Source: Escallonia rubra
Taxonomy: Eukaryota > Streptophyta > Magnoliopsida > Escalloniales > Escalloniaceae
DNA length: 64,000 nt
Assembly: GCA_033065855.1 (NCBI GenBank)
Contig: JAVXUO010001657.1
Location: forward strand, 62,001-126,000
Direction of reading: 5' to 3'
Shown: positions 57,267 through 64,000 of the stretch, in pieces
Layout of the letters: the number at the start of each line of letters is the position of its first letter
How positions within the stretch are numbered: position 1 is the stretch's first letter
Translations under genes and position numbers: made by a program
Notes under the pieces: model-generated
What the model saw: only the letters and a program-made list of their open reading frames with translations
Database searches by the model: none
Told to the model about the DNA's origin: nothing

Positions 57267-60077
57267 TGTAATATCCGGTACTTTTGGTGCAGTTTAAAAT
57301 AATTATTGGTGACCAAAAAAAACATAAACGGGCGATAATTTTGAGTAATGCTCGGGTATTAGTAGAGTACCAAAGATTAATATAACTTTGGGGCAAAAAT
57401 GTAATTTTAAAAACTATTGGGGTCATTTTGTAATTTTGAAAAACTTTGGGGGCATAAATGTAAATAATGTTTCTAATGATGAAAAATAATAAAATGAGTG
57501 TTAGTACATATTTTAGTGACATCTAGTTAAATTAATGAAGATTAAAATGAATTTGGGGCCTAAACATAATTACTCAAACTTTGGAGGCTAGATTGCAATT
57601 TTTGGAAGTTGGGTGTTATGTGTCAATTTTTGGAGAGATTAAGTATAGTGTGGCCGCCTCCTACTTAGTTAAGTTGTGACTCATCTTGGTTAATAATAAT
57701 TTAATGAATTAGACGAGATCTTTAAAGGGAATTAAAGATAGAAAAAAAAAGAGAAAGGAATTCCGAAAAAGAAAGATACGGAGAGGGAACAGTGCACAAG
57801 AACATAAACAGAGACAGAATAGGGCAGCTCGGGGAAGGGAAAAAATAGGGAAGAAGAAGGAGAAATCAGGCCTAGCTTTGAGAGGTGAACTACCAAACTC
57901 CTAGTAGGCATGTTCTAGTGTGTGTTTATGAAATTTGTGTGTGTTTTCGGTCATTGTGGGGCGTAAGCTTGAGCCATGAACATGGCTGTGGAGCCATATT
58001 GGGGGGGGGGGGGGGTTTATTTTCTGGGGAATTAATGCTTCGGGTGAGGGACTATAGCCATGAATTTGTGTAATTGGATCATTAGCTCAATGTTTAATCA
58101 AGTTGTGGGCTGGTAGGGGGTAAGGGAGGATAACCGTGACTGTGCAGTCGGGAAAAATGGGTTACAATGTGTGTATGGCATATATATATGGAACTCGGGT
58201 ATAAAATTCATATGTGAATGAGTGTTGCTTGTGATTATGTAGTGATATTGTTAGTTTAGGAGTGGATGTGAGGGAATGCAAAAGATTTCAGTGGACTACC
58301 GAGGGCTAGGTGTGTGTTTGAGTGTATTGTTTGTGTTCAGTGGGTGTGTGCTTCATGTATGTGACTGTGTGTGTAATGGTGCGTGATTGTGTGTATTTAG
58401 GTGTGTTGGAGAGTGTGCTTGAGTGTATTATGTATAACAATTCGTGAAAATTGTGTGTGTCTTTGAGTGCTTCGGCAGAGAGAGGGGGAAGTGAGGAATA
58501 AACTGTGTGTAATGAAGGTGAGTTAGTTGGTGTTTGCTTTGAATAGTAACCATTTTTGTCGCTAAAAGAGGAGGGAGGGGGGGGGGAGGGGGGCTAGGGT
58601 TAAAAGTTTTACCCAAATTTTTGTAAATAGTTAGGGTCAAATTTAGATAAAGTCCAAAACAGTAACCGCCATTATTTTTACGAGACGTACGCTGTGAAAT
58701 TTTTCGGTGTCCGCGAAGGAGGCTAAATCATGGTATCGTTTAGGAGAAATTATCGAATTATTTAGCTTAGCAAACCAAGCTATTTTAACCCGAAAATTTT
58801 TATGGGAACCTTAGGTTATTGGGATGTATCATTATCTAAAATTTCGTGCCATTCCGAGGTCGATAGCTATGTTTAGTCGAACCGGCTTCTAAGCTCTAGG
58901 TCTGGACACCGGTTCATGATTTACGGGCAACATTTTTTTAAAATACTTTTCAGTCCAAAAATGACTTCATGACACTTAAAATAGTATTTTAGTGTGTTTT
59001 AAGATTTTTCCGGAGCCGGGAACCCGAGGGTATTTTGGTAATTTGCCACAAGAGGGGATATTTTGGTAATTGTACCCCTATACTATATTTTTGCATAAAT
59101 TCATCTATGGTAGGGATATTTTAGTGGTTTTAGTTATAGGAGGCTATTTTGGTGGTTTAACTCCGAGAGGGGCATTTTTTGTAATTTTACACACATAAGG
59201 GGCATTTTCATAATTTTACATATGTGATGAGGGGGTCGTTATAGGAATGTTCATGAGTCAATAGTGAGTTTATAATACGGTAATGTAAAATGTATTCTAA
59301 TCATTGGACTGTTCCGTTTAGGTTAAAGCAAAGGATTATTCGGTTAGAATATCTTAGTTGTGGACGCAGGCAATGGTTTCTATCCGAACCTTAAGCCATC
59401 AGTTTGCGTTCGCAATTATTCTCTCGTTTGCTTATGGCTATTGTTGAACTCTAAGTATGCATTGATATCGATATGTTATTGCCAAGTAAACCCTAATATT
59501 GAACCTGATTCAATTATTTGAACTCTTATCGGTGCTCGGTTTTTATTGCATGTTGAGCATTGAAATGTGTACAAATTCCATGATATCTATCTTATGTATA
59601 CTGACATGGGTGTCTGTACTGTGGCGGGCGTTATAAGCCTGGTCTAAATCCTACATGGAACGCAGACTAGTACCTAAATGGACTAGTATTCATACATCAT
59701 GCATGTGTACATTATATTGAGCATTGTCTGTATGGCATTGCATCTTCCCATCGTCAGTATCCTCGAAATTTATTTGGATTGTATCTGAATTGATCGTTCT
59801 AAGAATGACTGAGAACAACTGTTTGGATATCTTATCAAAAGGGATTGAGTTGAAACTATTTTCCCTGTTCTTACAAGATTGTTGTGATTGTTTTGTAATC
59901 CCGTAGCAGATTGTCTTTGAATCGTTGTAACTCCTTCAGGGAATACCCTTGAACGACGTTACTGACCTCTCAAAATCTCACCTTGTTTGTTCCGTTCTGC
60001 AGGTAGCTACGAGCAGTAGATCGTGTGAGGAAGAGTTAGCTTTAGGGTAAAATTTGAGAAAGTTATCCTATATTGTT
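57267..60077 (+). mobile_element. Long LTR, left part, cut by copy C
   Basis: Starts TGTAATATCC after AGCAC and follows the same block order as the LTRs at 49033 and 54331: GGGGTCATTTTG, purine-rich (57720-57860), GT-rich (58310-58430), GGTATTTTGGTAATTT repeats (59025-59240) and the module at 59955-60005. It breaks off at copy C about 0.4 kb short of its expected end, and the missing end is not seen on the other side. Confidence 0.75.
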
Positions 60078-60429
60078 TGATGCCAAGGAAAGTGGGTTCG
60101 TACTTACGTGGAGGTGCCACAAAGGCTACAGTCCGTGTCAGCTTCCAAGTATGCAAAGTGAGAGACAGCAAGGACGGAGTAAGGGCTGAGAGCAAGGCTT
60201 CCTAGACAGGCCATGAGGAATGGCAGTGCTGCGAAGGCAAGGCTAAGACGAACAGGGCCGGCAGTCGATAGTCCAAGTCAGGGTCCGAGTCGAGGTCCAA
60301 TGTTACGATCTTAAGCTATGTCCAATTTTATGTTTCTCTCTCTAGAATCCAAGAGCTCTCCAATTCTAGAGTGAGAAAGTGATTTTTGTGAGAATGAAGA
60401 AGAAGTCCCCGTTTGATTTGTAAAGTTCA

Positions 60430-60439
60430 CTATTTATAG
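60430..60439 (-). promoter_or_regulatory. TATA box of solo LTR copy C
   Basis: CTATAAATAG on the minus strand, at the same place as in copy A. Confidence 0.6.
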
Positions 60440-60894
60440 GAAACAGTGTGCTTATGTCATAAAGTGCCACATGTCGTCCCCCGGGAGTGACACGTCACCA
60501 GGGGTCCCAAAATACCAGTTCTTCGTTGGACTGCCAGTTCCCAAATTCGCGTTGCCTGCCTCGTACAGCGTCGCTCTGCCTGTCTGATAAGACTGACCAT
60601 ACCATGACGGCATGGTCAGAGTAAACCCGTTGCCCCAGCCACCAATCCAAGCCCTTACTAAATCCCATGAGGTGCGTCAAGAGACGCGCAGATAACCTGA
60701 TAGTGGTGAGGGTTACCTCTATAGCCAACTGCCAGGCGGACTAGGCGCGATGCCCTCCAAGGACCTGCTCCCGTCCCGGAGTGACCCGGGGGTCATTGCC
60801 CTGGTGGTGTCGAAGATTGACAGTAACATGAGCGGACATGGTTGCAGCTCAGTGCTCCGAGTCTATGGCGAGGGGTCCTTGTGTCGGAGCCCCC

Positions 60895-61139
60895 TGTGAC
60901 TGTGACGGCGATGGCTATGAGGTTGTGAGCCCATCCCGGTACGAGGCCGAAGCCCCCTTGTGATTGAGACGGCGATGGCTATAAGGTTGTGAGCCCATCC
61001 CGGTACGAGGCCGAAGCCCCCTTGTGATTGAGACGGCGATGGCTATAAGGTTGTGAGCCCATCCCGGTACGAGGCCGAAGCCCCCCTTTTGATTGAGACG
61101 GCGATGGCTATAAGGTTGTGAGCCCATCCCGGTAGTATG
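60895..61139. repeat. 64 bp tandem array in copy C
   Basis: GACGGCGATGGCTAT recurs at 60904, 60968, 61032 and 61097. The copies are nearly identical, so the expansion is recent. Confidence 0.88.
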
Positions 61140-61189
61140 CAACATGATTGTGGCGCATGAGCGCGGTGCCTATAGCACGAGACAATACC

Positions 61190-61625
61190 TGGTGCCTGGG
61201 GCACGTGTTGTGAAAGTGGTGCGGCGACGAACGTCGCGGAGCAATATTTGGTGCCGGGGCACGTATGATGAGACTGGCGCACGGGCGCGGCGACGAACGT
61301 CGCGGAGCAATACTTTGTGTCGGGGCATGTATCATGAGAATGCACGTAGCCACGGCGAGGATCGTCGCGGAGACAATACTTGGTGCCAGGGCACGTATCA
61401 TGAGAATGCACGCAGGCGCGGCGACGAACGTCGCGGAGCAATACTTGGTGCCGTGGGCACGTATCATGACGATGGCGCAAGGGCGCGGCGACGAACGTCG
61501 CGGAGCAACAGTTGGTGCCGTGGGCACGTATCATGACGATGGCGCAAGGGCGCGATGACGAACGTCGCGGAGCAACAGTTGGTGCCGGGGGCACGTATCA
61601 TGACGATGGCGCAAGGGCGCGCATC
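61190..61625. repeat. 65 bp CpG-rich tandem array in copy C
   Basis: GACGAACGTCGCGGAG or close variants recur about every 65 bp from 61226 to 61557, six units, each with GTGCCGGGGCACGTATCATG. GCGACG-AA-CGTCGC is an inverted repeat in each full unit. Confidence 0.87.
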
Positions 61626-61679
61626 GGGTGTCCCGAAGATGAGATGTGAGCTGAGTGTGCCTGTCATAACAAAGGGGAG

Positions 61680-62020
61680 AACAGAACGAAGGGGTAGGGT
61701 TTTTTAATTTTAAGGACTTTTACGGACGGATTTTGGCCGTTGGCAAAAGTCCGTCGGTAAAAGTCATTTTCAATTTTTTTTGGCAAAAGAAAAAAAGGGA
61801 GAAAATCAAAAATCAAAATTAGCGACGGAATATTCCGTCGGTAAAAGTCTGTCGGTAAAGATTCGTCGCTAAATATCTTTACCGGCGAAAAATCCCTCGG
61901 AAAAGTTTTTTTAACAATGGACCTTTACTGACGGAAAATTCGTCGATAAAAGTGACTTTTATCGATGGATTTGAATTCGTCGCTAAAAGTCTGTCGAAAA
62001 AAACTGTTTTTCTTGTAGTG
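61680..62020 (+). mobile_element. CACTA right terminus inside copy C
   Basis: Repeated GTCGGTAAAAGTC, TAGCGACGGA and TCGTCGCTAAA, ending TTTTTCTTGTAGTG at 62020. It resembles the terminus at 30401. No CACTACAAG left end is seen, so it is a fragment. LTR sequence matching copy B resumes directly after it (GATAGTGTCCC). Confidence 0.68.
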
Positions 62021-62339
62021 CTAGCAGAGATAGTGTCCCAGAGGAGTCGCCTATCCCCGCATGATGCTGCACACTCCCGAGAATGGGTCGAAGCATATTC
62101 CACGACCAAGGCAAGGTGCGCATGGTGTGCTGAAGTGAGTAAGGTGCCGACGGCACGTCATGAAAGTGGCGCGGCGACGAGTGTTAAAGAGCGTACATGT
62201 GATAGTTGTCGCGGAGACGGTACCCAGATGACAATGCACGGCCGCGAGTGACGGTTGTTGCGACGACGACGCACAAGCGACAACGAGCGTCATGCTACCA
62301 CGGGTGGTGAGTGAGCACTGTAGAGAGTGAGGTGCGCGG

Positions 62340-62640
62340 GCACCGGCGATGGGGGTCGCGGAGACAGTGCTCGAGCGACGGGAGTCACAGAGTTGTCATG
62401 CAGACGCGGGCAACGAAGGTCGCGGAGATGGAGCGCGGGGGATGGGAGTCGCGAAGCTGTCACACGGAGGCGGGCGACGAAGGTCGCGGAGATGGCGCGC
62501 GAGCGACGAGAGTCGCGGAGCTGGCGCGCGGGCGACGAAGGTCGCGGAGATGGTGCGTTGGCAACGGGCGACGGTCGTCGCGACGACGAAGCGTGGTGAC
62601 GAGCGACGGTCATTGCGACTACGGCGCGCGACCACGAACG
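62340..62640. repeat. 33 bp GCGACGAAGGTCGCGGAG array in copy C
   Basis: About eight imperfect units alternate GCGACGAAGGTCGCGGAG with GATGGCGCGCGG. It is absent from copy A and present only as two or three units in copy B near 28755-28850. Confidence 0.75.
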
Positions 62641-62869
62641 ATGATAGTTGATCGTCAAGGTAGGTGGCCGACCCCCCAAGGTGGTCCACCCCCTTAAGGG
62701 GGAAAGCACACCAAGGTTGCTTCACAAAGGGAAAATGCATGTGACTTGATTATGTGACGCTTTGACCGGCCTGTGAGCGTTGAAAAGTTGACCGTTGAAT
62801 GTGCCGACATATCATGAAAATTGGGACCCCCAGTGGGCCTATAGGTGTAGCCAAGATAGGTTGGGAACA

Positions 62870-63542
62870 CTGTGTCAAAGGGTGCGTGTGTTTGAGAGTG
62901 CAGTGCATGGGTTTGGTGTATATATGTGACTGTGTATTGCGTGGAGTGTGGAGTGTACGGTGTGGTGGCTGCCGTGAAAGAGGAAGGAGGGTGAGCAGCC
63001 ATGGGCTGCCGTAGCTGAATTTTTTATGTGTGTTGATGGTAGGGGAAAGAAGAGAGAGGCAGTGGCGTGTATATATTCTGAGTGATGTGGAAGTGAAGGG
63101 CATTACCTGTGTGAGAGAGGGAAAGTAAAGGGCAATGAAAGAAAATAGTGGGTGTGGGTGCTATGTTGTGTATATATATGGGTGTGTGTAGAAAGAATAG
63201 AGGAAGAGGTCACAGCAATGGGCAAAGGGGTGTGAAAGACAATGTGTTTTGGAGGTTAAAGGAGATGGTATTTTGATGTGCATAAAGGCATGGGCAAATA
63301 TGGGTATGTGAGTGAACTGTGTGTGTGTAATATATATACATGGTGGACTGAAATGGTGGCGTGAACTGTGGTTAACAGAAAGGGAACAAAAGGGGGGGGG
63401 GGGGGGAGAGAGACTGCAGTGGTGAAGGGAGATGAGTGCATGTTTGTGTTTTAAGTGAATATGCGTGTGAGTGCTTTACGGGTGACTGCATGGGTTTGTG
63501 GGTTGTTGTTGTGATATTGTGTGTGTGCTTGGGTGTAAAGTG
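62870..63542 (+). mobile_element. Long LTR fragment, GT-rich part
   Basis: Matches the reverse complement of 37800-38170 in places (GTGGGTGCTA...TATATATATG, CTTGGGTGTAAAGTG). It is a plus-strand piece of the LTR family seen inverted at 36528-38847. It is bounded by copy C on the left and a hAT element on the right. It includes a G run at 63392-63406. Confidence 0.55.
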
Positions 63543-64000
63543 CAGGGGCGGAGGCACGTTAGGACAAGGGGGGGCTGAAGCACCCCCTGATTTATGGGGG
63601 AAAAAAATAATTTTTTTTTTGGGAATCACGTTGACCCCATTTTTGAGATCCCGTTCCCCGACGCCGAGACCCGTTCCCCAATCCCCGATACCCGTTCCCC
63701 GAGACTGGCCGAGAGGCACAATCGACTCTCTCTCTCTCTCTCACACGGTCTCACCGGCAACCGGTCCACCCACCGGCGACAGCTCCTTCAGACGGAGCTT
63801 CGAGCCTTCGACGACGACGACTCATCACGACGGAGTGACGCCGTGACCGGACGACGACCGTCGACCTCTGCTGTCCCGCAGTCCCGCGACGCGCCGGCGC
63901 CGACGCCCTTGAAGAACCAGATCTGAATTCTCATCTTGGCCTTGGTGAGTCTTCCCTCTTGCTCTTAGATGCTGATTGCTAAATGAATTGTTGTCTGCTA
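63543..64000 (+). mobile_element. Left end of a hAT (Tip100-like) transposon, runs off window
   Basis: CAGGGGCGGAGGCACGTTA followed by GGGGGGGCTGAAGCACCCCC is the start seen in plant hAT elements of the Tip100 group. GTAAAGTG (63535-63542) would be the 8 bp target duplication. Tandem CCGTTCCCCGA-like units and a CT run (63728-63742) follow, then GC-rich leader sequence ending in a donor-like TTG|GTGAGT at 63944. The transposase, if present, lies beyond 64000. The frame at 63594-63926 is low-complexity and not a supported gene. Confidence 0.65.

Larger units (their letters stand above)
60078..62869 (-). mobile_element. Solo LTR, TGATGCC family, copy C
   Basis: TGATGCCAAGG to TTGGGAACA, flanks TTGTT and CTGTG (three of five bases agree). 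Orientation as copies A and B. It has its own 64 bp and 65 bp tandem arrays and a CACTA end at 61680-62020. No coding region; Arg- and Ala-rich frames across the arrays are by-products of the repeats. Confidence 0.75.

Noticed and set aside
60915-61594. Long Arg/Ala-rich and Gly/Ser-rich frames on both strands
   Set aside because: Translation of the 64 and 65 bp arrays in solo LTR copy C.
61190-61625. Regular repeats resembling a CRISPR array
   Set aside because: Units are contiguous tandem repeats with no unique spacers, in plant DNA with no cas genes; the same holds for 12604-12912 and 27800-28520.
63594-63926. 110-codon frame at the hAT start as transposase
   Set aside because: It overlaps tandem CCGTTCCCCGA units and a CT run, lacks any hAT domain and ends before the likely first intron.

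Overview
The window is a stretch of nuclear DNA from a flowering plant, made almost wholly of nested transposable elements. I see no intact host gene, no rRNA or tRNA gene and no CRISPR array. The plant assignment rests on three things: plant-type Ty3/gypsy lineages (a Tat/Retand-like element with a second RNase H and an antisense ORF, and long-LTR elements primed at TGGTATCAGAGC), CACTA and hAT termini, and a captured fragment of a plant gene whose product carries a Gag1-like clamp (DUF4050) domain. The species cannot be read from the sequence.

Layout. 1-2754 is a long LTR cut by the window edge. It sits inside an inverted relative (2755-3799, continued at 18107-18759). That inverted LTR was split by a 14.3 kb Tat/Retand-like element (3800-18106), which itself carries two solo LTRs (6618-8757 and 12091-13923). 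18760-29645 is a degenerate TTAATTAGGG-type repeat array split by a solo LTR (19770-29282), which was split by another solo LTR (19897-27203), which was split by a 3.9 kb CACTA element (20979-24895) carrying exons of a plant gene. 29646-34209 holds a CACTA right end, a Tat-like LTR remnant with a hAT-like MITE, an inverted LTR piece and an unclassified repeat rich in palindromes. 34210-45610 is a long-LTR chromovirus-like element; its 5' LTR was split by a joined insertion of a TRIM and an inverted LTR piece (36029-38847).

From 45610 to 57266 lies an eroded Tat/Ogre-like remnant interrupted by a gag-bearing element with two LTRs but no recognisable RT or integrase (49033-57008). A further LTR (57267-60077) follows, then a third copy of the TGATGCC...GGGAACA solo LTR family (60078-62869), an LTR scrap, and the left end of a hAT element that runs out of the window at 64000.

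Reading the history: target-site duplications, many exact or one base off, let most insertions be ordered. Ten fragments of one loosely related LTR superfamily occur on both strands and are often nested in each other. The three TGATGCC-family solo LTRs all lie in the same orientation, and each carries its own GC-rich tandem array upstream of its TATA box. The most useful leads are the CACTA gene capture, the TRIM/LTR chimeric insertion, the copy-private U3 arrays with a shared CpG-rich core and covarying stem arms, and a short conserved module near the 3' end of otherwise diverged LTRs. Element boundaries without a stated TG/CA end or duplication are approximate, and all divergence figures are by eye.
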